From Caballeronia novacaledonica (GTDB lineage Bacteria; Pseudomonadota; Gammaproteobacteria; Burkholderiales; Burkholderiaceae), in assembly GCF_900258035.1 (NCBI RefSeq), contig NZ_OGTP01000002.1, positions 124,001 through 188,000 of the forward strand: a stretch of 64,000 nt of DNA, written 5' to 3'. The notes below the pieces were generated by a model that was given only the letters and a program-made list of their open reading frames with translations, did no database searches and was not told the origin of the DNA. Of this stretch, positions 52,907 to 64,000 are shown one piece after another. The position numbers were made by a program, and so were the translations under genes. Positions within the stretch are counted from its first letter, which is position 1. Every line of letters starts with the position of its first letter.

Positions 52907-53313
52907 GGCTTCACTCGGCTTTTCTTGGTATAGCGGCAAGTATGCGCCCGGTTGCGGCAATGTAAAACGCCCCGCAAACGATAAGCCGATATCGAATGTT
53001 TACATTGATCGGCGGAATCGATTAAAAACATCAGAGCATTTTTTGCATCACGTCCGTGCGGAAATTTAGCGAACGCACGTGCTTTACCGATGTCTTCCAT
53101 ATGCAGACGGCCTTTCCCTGCATCAGCAAGGCGGAAGGAGTTACTCATCTGCTTATGAATATGATTAGCTCTGCAAGTATCTGCCCGTTTGAAAGTGGCC
53201 TCTGCTGAAATATCAGATAATTAGCACCTTCATGCATTTTTTGAATTTGCGACGCAGGCATTGCGGGCGTAGAGTTCGTGAGCGCGTCTCGTGTGATAAA
53301 TACTCGTTCGAAC
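52907..53313. other. 407-base intergenic region, AT-rich, divergent promoters
   Basis: This holds the promoters for the sigma-54 activator (minus) and the double-receiver protein (plus). It is more AT-rich than the surroundings, and there is an inverted repeat CGTGCG (53055-53060)/CGCACG (53074-53079). No credible gene; a 63-codon minus-strand frame at 53145-53336 looks incidental. Confidence 0.5.
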
Positions 53314-54210
53314 ATGGAAAAAGCAGAGAACCGCACTACAACGTATCAGCCGCGTTTGCTTTTGGTCGACGACGATCCGGCGATGGTCCGCATCATCGGC
53401 GAAATGCTCGCGGAATTCCCCAATCAGCGCTTTGCCGTTACCGGCGAGGCAGCGCTCGCCCTCGCGCGCGAATCGATACCGGACCTCATTCTTCTCGACG
53501 CCAATCTGCCCAACATGACGGGTTTCGATGTCTGCGAGATCCTCAAGAACGACGCGAAGCTCGCGCGCGTGCCGGTGATTTTCATCACGAGTCACGACGC
53601 GCCCGCGCTCGAAGTCGATGCGTTTCGCATGGGCGCAGCCGATTACGTGATCAAGCCGCTCGCCGCGCCGCGCCTTCAGGCGCGCGTGCGGGCGCAGCTT
53701 CGTTTGCGGCATCGCGTGATGGAGGCGCAGGCGGCGAAGCCCGCAACGACGAAACCCACGGGTGTCCGCGTGCTCGGCATCCTTGAAGACGACATGATCG
53801 AGATGCATCGGCGCGCGCTGGAGGCTATCGGCGCACTCGATCTGGTGAAGGATTGCGAAACCGCCCTGCGGCTTGCTCAAACCAGAGAGCCGGATGCGAT
53901 CGTGCTGGATGCGCGTTGCTGCGATAACCCTTGTAACGCCGTGCGTACCTTGCTGGCGGAATTGGCTCACGTGCCTATCGTCGTATTAGCCGATGCGCGC
54001 GATGCCGAAACCGAGCAATGCACGCTCGACGCCGGTGCAGCGGATGTCATCGCGAAGCCAGCGAAATCTGCCGTGCTGCAGGCGCGTGTGCAAGGTGTGT
54101 TGACTTCTGCGCGCCAGGCGCGGGAAGAATTGCGCGCGCTGATGGAATCGGCGGGCGGCGCGAGTGTTCATCCGTTTCCCGTGATTGTTCGCGATACACG
54201 CACTGCGTAG
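53314..54210 (+). CDS. Response regulator with two receiver domains and no output domain
   Basis: About 298 residues: two receivers in tandem. The first has LLLVDDDPAM, phospho-acceptor Asp in LILLDANLP, FITSHD and Lys in VIKPL. The second keeps ILEDD, VLDARC and AKPAK, but the conserved Thr/Ser after strand 4 is Ala in VVLADARD, so it may be a weak or pseudo-receiver. No DNA-binding or enzymatic domain follows. ATG at 53314 is chosen over GTG at 53278; neither has a strong ribosome-binding site. It is convergent with the hybrid kinase, 19 bases apart. Confidence 0.8.
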   Translation: MEKAENRTTTYQPRLLLVDDDPAMVRIIGEMLAEFPNQRFAVTGEAALALARESIPDLILLDANLPNMTGFDVCEILKNDAKLARVPVIFITSHDAPALEVDAFRMGAADYVIKPLAAPRLQARVRAQLRLRHRVMEAQAAKPATTKPTGVRVLGILEDDMIEMHRRALEAIGALDLVKDCETALRLAQTREPDAIVLDARCCDNPCNAVRTLLAELAHVPIVVLADARDAETEQCTLDAGAADVIAKPAKSAVLQARVQGVLTSARQAREELRALMESAGGASVHPFPVIVRDTRTA

Positions 54211-54229
54211 CTATAACGCCGCGTTGCGC

Positions 54230-58132
<3,903 letters not shown>

Positions 58133-58556
58133 GCCGTGTCTCCGAATGAGCGATTGCAGCCGTATCTTATCGTGCAGTTGCGAAGCGGCCTTTCGACGGA
58201 CGCGCGTGACGAGCACTCACATTCGTATACGGCGCGATCCGCGAAAACTTGAGCTCACGTCACGGGAATATTTTCGCGGGTTTTTCCGTATCGCAAGCAT
58301 GGCTTCGGCGCTCATGACGTGTTCGGCGTTGTCCGTCTTTCGGAAACGAAAGCGTTGGCTCGTGCCCGACACTTCCGTCACCCGGCGTGCGGCTCGGTTC
58401 GCGCAGAGCCTTATCACACAAGGGATTCGCATGACTGGCACGGTGACTGCATTACATGTCGCCACCGCCGCCCCAGCGACTCCCCGATTTACTCGTTTTA
58501 GTCGATCGCTCAGCGGCATCTCATCGAAGAAACAGTTGGTGCAAGTGGAGCGAATC
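58133..58556. other. 424-base intergenic region upstream of the hybrid kinase
   Basis: No supported gene besides the short DUF3563 frame that follows. A small hairpin CTTTCG-GAAA-CGAAAG lies at 58337-58352. The open frame starting at ATG 58431 merges with the DUF3563 gene but lacks family similarity before 58557. Confidence 0.5.
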
Positions 58557-58730
58557 ATGTTTGGATACCTAATCAATATCGGAAAAGAATTCATGCTGCC
58601 GCATCTCATCTGCTGGACAGGGATGCTGCTCAACGATGCGGAGCACGGCCGCCGCGATGCCTATCTCGGATCGTGCGCGGATATCGGTGAACTCGAACGC
58701 CGCATGCGCGCGTGCGACAGTGAAATCTGA
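58557..58730 (+). CDS. DUF3563-like small protein
   Basis: A 57-residue protein with a hydrophobic N-terminal half (YLINIGKEFMLPHLICWTGM) and the DUF3563-like end RRDAYLGSCADIGELERRM. GGAG lies 6 bases before the ATG. The family is common in Burkholderiales; function unknown. The alpha/beta hydrolase gene follows 24 bases later. Confidence 0.7.
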   Translation: MFGYLINIGKEFMLPHLICWTGMLLNDAEHGRRDAYLGSCADIGELERRMRACDSEI

Positions 58731-58754
58731 TCATTCACGAAGCGAGAACGAACA

Positions 58755-59579
58755 ATGATGGTTTTGAACGACGAACACACCGGCGCGCCTGTCATCGCGC
58801 TGCATTGCTCGGGAGCGGGCGCGAATCAATGGCGTCAGCTCGGCGAAACGCTCGATGCACTCAATACGGACAACGCGCGCTATTCGCTGATCGCGCCGGA
58901 GCATTACGGCTGCGACAGCGTCGGGCCATGGAGCGGCGAACGCGCCTTCACGCTCGCGGATGAAGCTGCGCGCACCGTCGAGATCATCGATCGCCAGCGG
59001 GGCAAGGTGCATCTCGTCGGACATTCATATGGCGGCGGCGTCGCGTTGCGGGCCGCGCTCGAACGGCCGCACGGCGTCGCGAGCATCACGCTGTACGAGC
59101 CATCGGCGTTTCATCTGCTGAAGGGCATGGGCACGCGCGGGGCGGCGGAATTCGCGGAGATTCTCGCGATCGCCGCGCGCACGGCGGAGGGCGTCGTCGC
59201 GGGCGATCTGCGTGGCGCGGCGCGCTCGTTCGTCGACTATTGGGGCGGGCATGGCGCGTGGAGCGCGCTGCGTCCTTCCGTGCAGGCGATGCTCACGCGC
59301 TGGGTGCCCAAAGCGCCGCTCGATTTTCGGGCGCTCATCCACGAGCCCACGCCGGCGAGCGCGTACGCGAAGCTGCGCATTCCGACACTCGTGATGCGCG
59401 GTGAGCATGCGCCCGCGCCGACGCGGTTGATCGCCGAGTCGCTGCCCGATCTGATGCCGGCGGCGAAGCTGATCGTCGTGCCCGATGCGGGTCACATGGG
59501 GCCGCTCACGCACGCGCCGGTCGTGAACGAAGCGATCGCGCGGCATATCGCCGCCTGCGACGCGCGGCTCGTCAGCTAG
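58755..59579 (+). CDS. Alpha/beta hydrolase
   Basis: A 274-residue hydrolase: HCSGAGANQW oxyanion region, GHSYGGGVAL with nucleophile Ser91, acid in the RGEHAP region and catalytic His in PDAGHMGPL. Substrate unknown. Its stop overlaps the stop of the convergent VC0807-like gene in a CTAG. Confidence 0.85.
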   Translation: MMVLNDEHTGAPVIALHCSGAGANQWRQLGETLDALNTDNARYSLIAPEHYGCDSVGPWSGERAFTLADEAARTVEIIDRQRGKVHLVGHSYGGGVALRAALERPHGVASITLYEPSAFHLLKGMGTRGAAEFAEILAIAARTAEGVVAGDLRGAARSFVDYWGGHGAWSALRPSVQAMLTRWVPKAPLDFRALIHEPTPASAYAKLRIPTLVMRGEHAPAPTRLIAESLPDLMPAAKLIVVPDAGHMGPLTHAPVVNEAIARHIAACDARLVS

Positions 59580-60223
59580 CCGAGCAGCCCGTCGCGCGAC
59601 GGTGCACTTTCGCCCTGACGTTCGATGAGCCGTGCGCGAAACCAGAACGTCCACGCGAGCAATCCGCCGTAGATCACATAGCTCACGACCGGCGATACGA
59701 CGAGATAGCGCTCGACCGGCCACGTCCACGCGAACCAGAAACGCAGCACCGTTTCTACCGTCAGCCCGACGCCCCACACGAACGTCATGAGCCGCAACGA
59801 CGCGCGCAGCGACGCGCTTTCGCTCCAATAGGCCTCGAAGCGCTCGGCGCCGTTTTCCTGCTCGCGCGTGACGGTCGCGCGGGCGAGATAGAAGATGAGC
59901 GGACGCTGGAAAAGCAGCGAGATAAGGAAGACGATGCCCGTTGCGCCCGCCGCGAGCGATTCACGCACGAGCAGGATGCGCGCGCTGCCGCCCATCGCGA
60001 GCATCACGATCGACAGCGCGATGCCGAACAGCACGAGCGCGGAAAGCGCATCGACGCGACGCGACCGCGCGAATTCGGCGACGCTCCACACGAGCGGCGG
60101 CGCGGCCGATGCGTAGAGCGCGCCGACATCGCCCCAATACGGCAGCGCAAGCCGATACGCCAGCCACGGAAGCACCAGATTGGCGGCGAGTTCGAGCACG
60201 AGACCGGGTTTGATCTTTTTCAT
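59576..60223 (-). CDS. VC0807-family integral membrane protein
   Basis: A 215-residue protein with about six hydrophobic helices (LVLELAANLVLPWLAYRLAL; LSALVLFGIALSIVMLAMGG). RILLVRESLAAGATG and RPLIFYLARATV match the VC0807 family as I know it. The start at 60223 follows the second Met; an upstream Met at 60265 is less likely. Function unknown. Confidence 0.75.
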   Translation of the reverse strand: MKKIKPGLVLELAANLVLPWLAYRLALPYWGDVGALYASAAPPLVWSVAEFARSRRVDALSALVLFGIALSIVMLAMGGSARILLVRESLAAGATGIVFLISLLFQRPLIFYLARATVTREQENGAERFEAYWSESASLRASLRLMTFVWGVGLTVETVLRFWFAWTWPVERYLVVSPVVSYVIYGGLLAWTFWFRARLIERQGESAPSRDGLLG

Positions 60224-60333
60224 GGACTCAGGTGTGTGCGTATCAAACGCTAGACCGTGAGCCAAGTATAAAAGATCAGACGTGCGCGAATGTACGCATG
60301 CGAGCGCGCCGCTACGTCAGGGAAACTCCCCGG

Positions 60334-60645
60334 TTATTTCTTTTGCCCTCCGCCCGCGGCGGCTCCAGGATTAACGGCATTCGCATTGTTGGCGGCGTTG
60401 GGGTTATAGGTCGAGTTCGCGTTGTAATTCGGGTTGGTCGTGGCGGCGTTCGGCGTATTCGTGGGCGCGCTCGGCTGCCTCACGGGCTTGGGCTGGAGCG
60501 TCTGGTTGATAACGCCCATCTGGCCCATTTTCTTCGCGGCCTGGCTGTCCGCGCTGGCTGCCGTGGCGAAGCACATGCCGGCGGCACCGGCGATCAACGC
60601 AATATGCAGGGCGCGGCGTCGCGCGCGATTGCGGGTCTTCTTCAT
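60334..60645 (-). CDS. Exported Asn/Pro/Ala-rich small protein
   Basis: A 103-residue protein: signal peptide (ALHIALIAGAAGMCFATAASA), short conserved-looking QAAKKMGQMGVINQTLQPK, then a low-complexity tail of Asn, Pro, Ala and Thr with NPNYNANSTYNPNAANNANA. AAGGAGG precedes the ATG. Not recognised; probably periplasmic or surface-exposed. Confidence 0.7.
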   Translation of the reverse strand: MKKTRNRARRRALHIALIAGAAGMCFATAASADSQAAKKMGQMGVINQTLQPKPVRQPSAPTNTPNAATTNPNYNANSTYNPNAANNANAVNPGAAAGGGQKK

Positions 60646-60823
60646 GACGGCCTCCTTGGCTCATGCTCACCGCGCGGGTGCGCGGCGGCAATCCATTGTG
60701 TGCAAGGACGATGCCCGGATATAGAAGGGTTTTGCCTAGGTGCGTTCGGTGCGCTCTGCGGCACCACGGCGCAGGTTCGCTTGATAAATGTCTAACAAAT
60801 GACGCTGTTCGTTGGGTACTATG

Positions 60824-60835
60824 TACTTCGAAGTA
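60824..60835. promoter_or_regulatory. Perfect palindrome upstream of the YdcH-like gene
   Basis: TACTTCGAAGTA, a 12-bp perfect palindrome, ending 30 bases before the ATG at 60866. Could be an operator or a leader element for the YdcH-PPK2 unit; no protein is assigned. Confidence 0.35.
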
Positions 60836-60865
60836 TTCAACACGAACGCACCGGAGGATCACCGC

Positions 60866-61087
60866 ATGTTTCCCGAATATCGCGAACTCATCTCGCGGCT
60901 GAAGAGCGAGGACGCTCATTTCTCGCGGCTCTTCGAGCGCCACAACGAGCTCGATCATCAGATCAGCAACATGGAGACGGGCGTCACGCCTGCCGACTCG
61001 TTCGCCATCGAATCGCTGAAAAAAGAAAAGCTGCTGCTGAAGGACAAGCTGTACGTGGTCTTGAGAAAGGCGCACGAAGCCGCCTGA
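60866..61087 (+). CDS. YdcH/DUF465 family protein
   Basis: A 73-residue two-helix coiled-coil protein (MFPEYRELISRLKSEDAHFS start, FERHNELDHQISNME, then LKKEKLLLKDKLYVVLRK). GGAGGATCACCGC precedes the ATG. Located 50 bases before the PPK2 gene on the same strand; function unknown. Confidence 0.85.
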   Translation: MFPEYRELISRLKSEDAHFSRLFERHNELDHQISNMETGVTPADSFAIESLKKEKLLLKDKLYVVLRKAHEAA

Positions 61088-61137
61088 CTAGACGAAGCGC
61101 GAGACCGAGGCGCCGGAGCAACAACCAAGAGGAAGGA

Positions 61138-62199
61138 ATGAAGTTGATATCGCCGGAGAAGGCTGCTGAATCGGATGGCTGCATCGAACTGGAAGAAACG
61201 AGCGTCGCGGTCGAAGCGGCTCATGAGCTGCTGACCAACAGCCTCGGCGACATTCTTCAGGGCTTCGACTCGCACGACCACGAAGAGAGGGATTCGCTCG
61301 TCGACACCGTGAGAACCCTGATCGGCGGGATGTCGCCGGATGAAGTCGCCATGCTGCGCGCCCAGCTTTTCGATCGCGAAGCCGTGCAGCGAACGGCCAG
61401 CGAATCGGCCGACCCCGACGAAGAACTGTCGCCGTCCTGGCGCGAAGGCGGCTATCCGTATCGGAATCTGATGTCGCGGCACGCGTACGAGAAGCAGAAG
61501 TACCGTCTTCAGGTCGAGTTGCTGAAGTTGCAGGCGTGGGTGCGCGACACCGGCCAGCGCCTCGTGATCCTCTTCGAAGGGCGCGATGCGGCAGGCAAGG
61601 GCGGCACCATCAAACGCTTCATGGAGCATCTCAATCCGCGCGGCGCGCGCGTGGTGGCGCTGGAAAAGCCGTCCGAGCGCGAGCGCGGCCAATGGTATTT
61701 TCAGCGCTACGTCGAGCACTTGCCGACGGCGGGCGAGATCGTCCTGTTCGACCGTTCGTGGTACAACCGCGCGGGCGTCGAGCGCGTGATGGACTTCTGC
61801 ACGCCGCGCGAATACGAGGAATTCATGCGGCAGGTGCCGGCGTTCGAGCGGCATCTGTCGCAAGGCGGGACGCACGTCATCAAGCTATGGTTTTCGGTGA
61901 GCCGCGCCGAGCAGCGCCGCCGCTTCAAGGAGCGCGAAATTCATCCGCTCAAGCAATGGAAGCTGAGCCCGGTCGATCTCGCGTCGCTCGACAAATGGGA
62001 CGCCTATACCGAAGCCAAGGAAGCGATGTTCGCGCACACCGATAGCGCCGACACGCCCTGGACCGTCGTGCGCTCCGATTGCAAGAAGCGCGCACGGCTC
62101 AACGCGATGCGCTACGTGCTGCACAAGCTGCCGTATGCAAATCGCGATCTGAAGGCGATCGGCGCGGTGGATCCGTTCATCGTCGGGCGGCCGTTCTAG
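61138..62199 (+). CDS. ppk2: Polyphosphate kinase 2
   Basis: A 353-residue PPK2-family kinase that moves phosphate between polyphosphate and nucleotides. The N-terminal 110 residues are acidic and variable. The catalytic core has Walker A EGRDAAGKGGT (147-157) and Walker B with lid DRSWYNRAGVE (205-215). AGAGGAAGG precedes the ATG. Length matches single-domain PPK2. It overlaps the convergent LysR gene by four bases. Confidence 0.92.
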   Translation: MKLISPEKAAESDGCIELEETSVAVEAAHELLTNSLGDILQGFDSHDHEERDSLVDTVRTLIGGMSPDEVAMLRAQLFDREAVQRTASESADPDEELSPSWREGGYPYRNLMSRHAYEKQKYRLQVELLKLQAWVRDTGQRLVILFEGRDAAGKGGTIKRFMEHLNPRGARVVALEKPSERERGQWYFQRYVEHLPTAGEIVLFDRSWYNRAGVERVMDFCTPREYEEFMRQVPAFERHLSQGGTHVIKLWFSVSRAEQRRRFKEREIHPLKQWKLSPVDLASLDKWDAYTEAKEAMFAHTDSADTPWTVVRSDCKKRARLNAMRYVLHKLPYANRDLKAIGAVDPFIVGRPF

Positions 62200-63086
62200 C
62201 TTGCCTTCGCGCCTTCCATCAACGTCTGTGCGAGCAGGTGCGCGTGTGGCGTGAGCACGGCGAAGTCGCGGGCGCACAGATGCAGGCGGCGCGTCGCCCA
62301 CGGCTCGGTGAGCGGCACGATGGCAAGCTGTGGCCGCGCCAGCATGAGCGCCGACGCCTCCGACAAAATCGCCAGCCCGATGCCCGCCTCGACCAGCATC
62401 CCGACGTTGTCGATGCTGCGCATGCGAATCCGATAGCCGATCTGCCGGCCGAGCCGCGACGCGCGCTCGGCCAGATGCAATTCGAGCGCGGCATCCGACA
62501 AACCAACGAACGCCTCGCCGACGATCTCCGCGAACGCCACCGCGCGCTCCCCGGCGATGCGATGCGCGCGGTTCGCGACCACCACCAGTTGATCCTGCGC
62601 CAGCAGATGCGTCTGAAGCTGCCCGAGGTCCGCCGTGTCCGAAACCACGCCTAGATCGGCGCGGCTTTCCGCGATCGCGAGCACGATGTCGACGCTCGGG
62701 CGCTCGTCGAGATCGATCGAAAGATCCGGATGAGCCGCGAGAAAATGCGAGAGCCTCGGCGGCAGGAAGGCGGCCAGCGCCGCCGTGTTCGACATGAGAC
62801 GGATTCGGCCCTTCAGGCCGGTCGCGAACGAGCGCAATTCGCCGCGCATCTGTTCGACCTGACCGAGGATCCCGCGTGCGTGGCGCACGAAGGCTTCGCC
62901 GGCGGCGGTCGCCTGCACGCCGCGACGGTTGCGCTCGAGAAGCGGCGCGCCGAGCGCGGCCTCCATCCCGGCGATGCGCTCGCTCGCCGAAGCCAGCGCG
63001 AGATGCATCGCCTGCGCGCCCGCCGTGATGCTGCCGCGCTCGATCACGGTCAGGAAAAGCCGCATGTCGGTCAGATCGAAACGCAT
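62196..63086 (-). CDS. LysR-family transcriptional regulator
   Basis: A 296-residue LysR protein: DNA-binding helix-turn-helix in the first 65 residues (FLTVIERGSITAGAQAMHLA then ASERIAGMEAALGAPLLERN), and an effector-binding domain after. It is divergent from the TauE/SafE gene, with a perfect palindrome between them that is probably its operator. Confidence 0.9.
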   Translation of the reverse strand: MRFDLTDMRLFLTVIERGSITAGAQAMHLALASASERIAGMEAALGAPLLERNRRGVQATAAGEAFVRHARGILGQVEQMRGELRSFATGLKGRIRLMSNTAALAAFLPPRLSHFLAAHPDLSIDLDERPSVDIVLAIAESRADLGVVSDTADLGQLQTHLLAQDQLVVVANRAHRIAGERAVAFAEIVGEAFVGLSDAALELHLAERASRLGRQIGYRIRMRSIDNVGMLVEAGIGLAILSEASALMLARPQLAIVPLTEPWATRRLHLCARDFAVLTPHAHLLAQTLMEGAKAS

Positions 63087-63094
63087 GCCGGATC

Positions 63095-63111
63095 CTTCGG
63101 TTTAACCGAAG
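63095..63111. promoter_or_regulatory. Palindromic LysR operator between divergent genes
   Basis: CTTCGGTT-T-AACCGAAG, a perfect inverted repeat with one central base, 8 bases upstream of the LysR start and 57 bases upstream of the TauE-like start. It includes the T-N11-A form expected for LysR operators. Auto-repression and control of the exporter are likely. Confidence 0.6.
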
Positions 63112-63168
63112 CCTCGCATTGGAAATGCCAGATTGTAAGCGGCGCGCGGCGTCGTTAGCATCTGTCGC

Positions 63169-63936
63169 ATGGAACTCTTCATTCTCGTCATTGGCGCCGG
63201 TTTTCTTGCAGGCGCAATGAACGCGCTCGCTGGCGGCGGCTCGTTCGTGAGCCTGCCCGCGATGATCGCCGCCGGCTTGCCACCGGTTCAGGCGAACGCT
63301 TCGAGCACCGTCGCGCTCTTTCCGGGCGGCGTCGTGAGCGCGTGGGCGTATCGCGACGGGCTCGGTCCCGTCGGTTCGGTATCGATCCGCAAGATGCTCG
63401 TGACGACGCTCGTCGGCGGTTTCGTCGGCGCGGCGCTTTTGCTGTCCACGTCGTCGAAGACGTTCTCTTTCGTGCTGCCGTGGCTTCTGTTGTGCGCGAG
63501 TTTGACGCTCGCGTTCGGGCGCAAGCTCGGCGAAGCGTTGCGGCGGCGCTGGCGCATCGGCGTGGCGGCGGTGCTGTCGATCCAGTTTCTGCTCGGCGTC
63601 TATGGCGGCTACTTCGGCGGCGCGGTCGGCATCATGATGATGGCGGTCTGGGGCCTGCTCGATTCGCGCGACCTGAAGAGCCTGAACGCGCCGCGCACGC
63701 TGCTCGTGAGCGCGGCCAACTCGGTGGCCGTTCTCACGTTCGCGGCGGCGCAGGCCGTGCGCTGGCCCGAAACGATCGCGATGCTGCTCGCGGCGATCGC
63801 GGGCGGCTACAGCGGCGCGCAAATCGGCCGGCGCGCGCCGCCGCAATGGATTCGCGCGGGCACGCTGATCGTCAGCGCCGGTATCACGGTTGCATTTTTC
63901 GTCAAGACCTACGGGCCGATGTTTTCGCATCGGTGA
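63169..63936 (+). CDS. TauE/SafE family sulfite/organosulfonate exporter-like permease
   Basis: A 255-residue membrane protein with about seven to eight helices and the family repeats GFLAGAMNALAGGGSFVSLP (first half) and GVYGGYFGGAVGIMMMAVWG (second half). Members move sulfite, sulfoacetate or related anions across the inner membrane. Divergent from its likely LysR regulator. Confidence 0.88.
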   Translation: MELFILVIGAGFLAGAMNALAGGGSFVSLPAMIAAGLPPVQANASSTVALFPGGVVSAWAYRDGLGPVGSVSIRKMLVTTLVGGFVGAALLLSTSSKTFSFVLPWLLLCASLTLAFGRKLGEALRRRWRIGVAAVLSIQFLLGVYGGYFGGAVGIMMMAVWGLLDSRDLKSLNAPRTLLVSAANSVAVLTFAAAQAVRWPETIAMLLAAIAGGYSGAQIGRRAPPQWIRAGTLIVSAGITVAFFVKTYGPMFSHR

Positions 63937-63965
63937 TGCGCGCGGACCGCACGAGGGAGACCATC

Positions 63966-64000
63966 ATGATTCCCGCCTTGCTGGAAACGCTCGGTGCGCT
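63966..64000 (+). CDS. Start of an unidentified gene (3' truncated by window edge)
   Basis: ATG at 63966 with GGGAGACC upstream opens a frame reading MIPALLETLGA to the window end. Spacing of 29 bases to the TauE-like stop suggests one operon. Too short to identify. Confidence 0.5.
   Translation, partial: MIPALLETLGA

Noticed and set aside
53145..53336. 63-codon minus-strand frame
   Set aside because: No ribosome-binding site or family likeness; within a promoter region.
61885..63930. 681-codon minus frame across PPK2, LysR and TauE genes
   Set aside because: It crosses three real genes and has no recognisable motifs.

Overview
The window is high-GC DNA with dense coding on both strands and strong codon bias. 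It carries families typical of Burkholderiaceae: DUF3348, DUF802, DUF2894, DUF4148 and DUF3563, two MHS/AAHS-type MFS carriers and many LysR/AraC/GntR regulators. The best guess is a Paraburkholderia/Caballeronia-type chromosome or chromid, in an accessory-metabolism and signalling region. I see no rRNA, tRNA, CRISPR array, insertion sequence or prophage.

Layout. 1-3.3 kb: end of an ABC permease, a LeuC/LeuD-like hydratase pair and an isocitrate-lyase-superfamily lyase, in one tight operon that reads like a dimethylmaleate hydratase/dimethylmalate lyase-type pathway. 3.4-7.7 kb: an HlyD adaptor, ABC ATPase and two FtsX permeases (a MacAB/DevBCA-like exporter). 7.8-11.1 kb: tautomerase, GFA protein, lipoprotein HAD phosphatase and an exported Ntn-hydrolase. 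11.2-15.4 kb: DUF3348, DUF802, OmpA/MotB-like protein and DUF2894, closed by a strong terminator. I read the middle two genes as a MotA/ZorA-like four-TM channel with a long coiled-coil tail and a MotB/ZorB-like stator with the proton-carrying Asp. This is the best candidate here for an undescribed system. 15.6-18.8 kb: an AhpD-like protein and a soluble multi-PAS hybrid kinase. 19-22.8 kb: exported aldose epimerase and two tandem exported serine hydrolases. 22.9-28.6 kb: dihydropyrimidinase, one-Cys Asp/Glu-racemase-family enzyme, MFS carrier and divergent GntR regulator, then a GntP permease with a large nested palindrome upstream.

29.5-36.4 kb: AraC regulator and MHS carrier, then an ECF41-type sigma factor followed by carboxymuconolactone-decarboxylase-like and cupin genes, a LysR gene preceded by a sequence matching the ECF41 promoter consensus, an NmrA-type SDR and an Ohr/OsmC protein. 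36.4-41.8 kb: an AAHS carrier, NIPSNAP, FAD oxidoreductase, SDR and divergent PobR-like regulator (a catabolic cluster, substrate unknown). 42-51.2 kb: periplasmic trehalase and assorted small-molecule enzymes, including a decayed haloacid dehalogenase, a second lyase of the isocitrate-lyase superfamily, an epoxide-hydrolase-like protein, an acyltransferase and a MATE pump. 51.5-58.7 kb: sigma-54 activator with a VpsR-like N-terminus, a double-receiver protein and a 1300-residue hybrid kinase with HPt. 58.8-64 kb: small hydrolase and membrane protein, an Asn-rich secreted protein, YdcH-like protein with PPK2, and a LysR/TauE divergent pair with a perfect palindromic operator.

Start sites were chosen by ribosome-binding site, family length and overlap with neighbours. 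All functional calls come from reading motifs, not from database searches.
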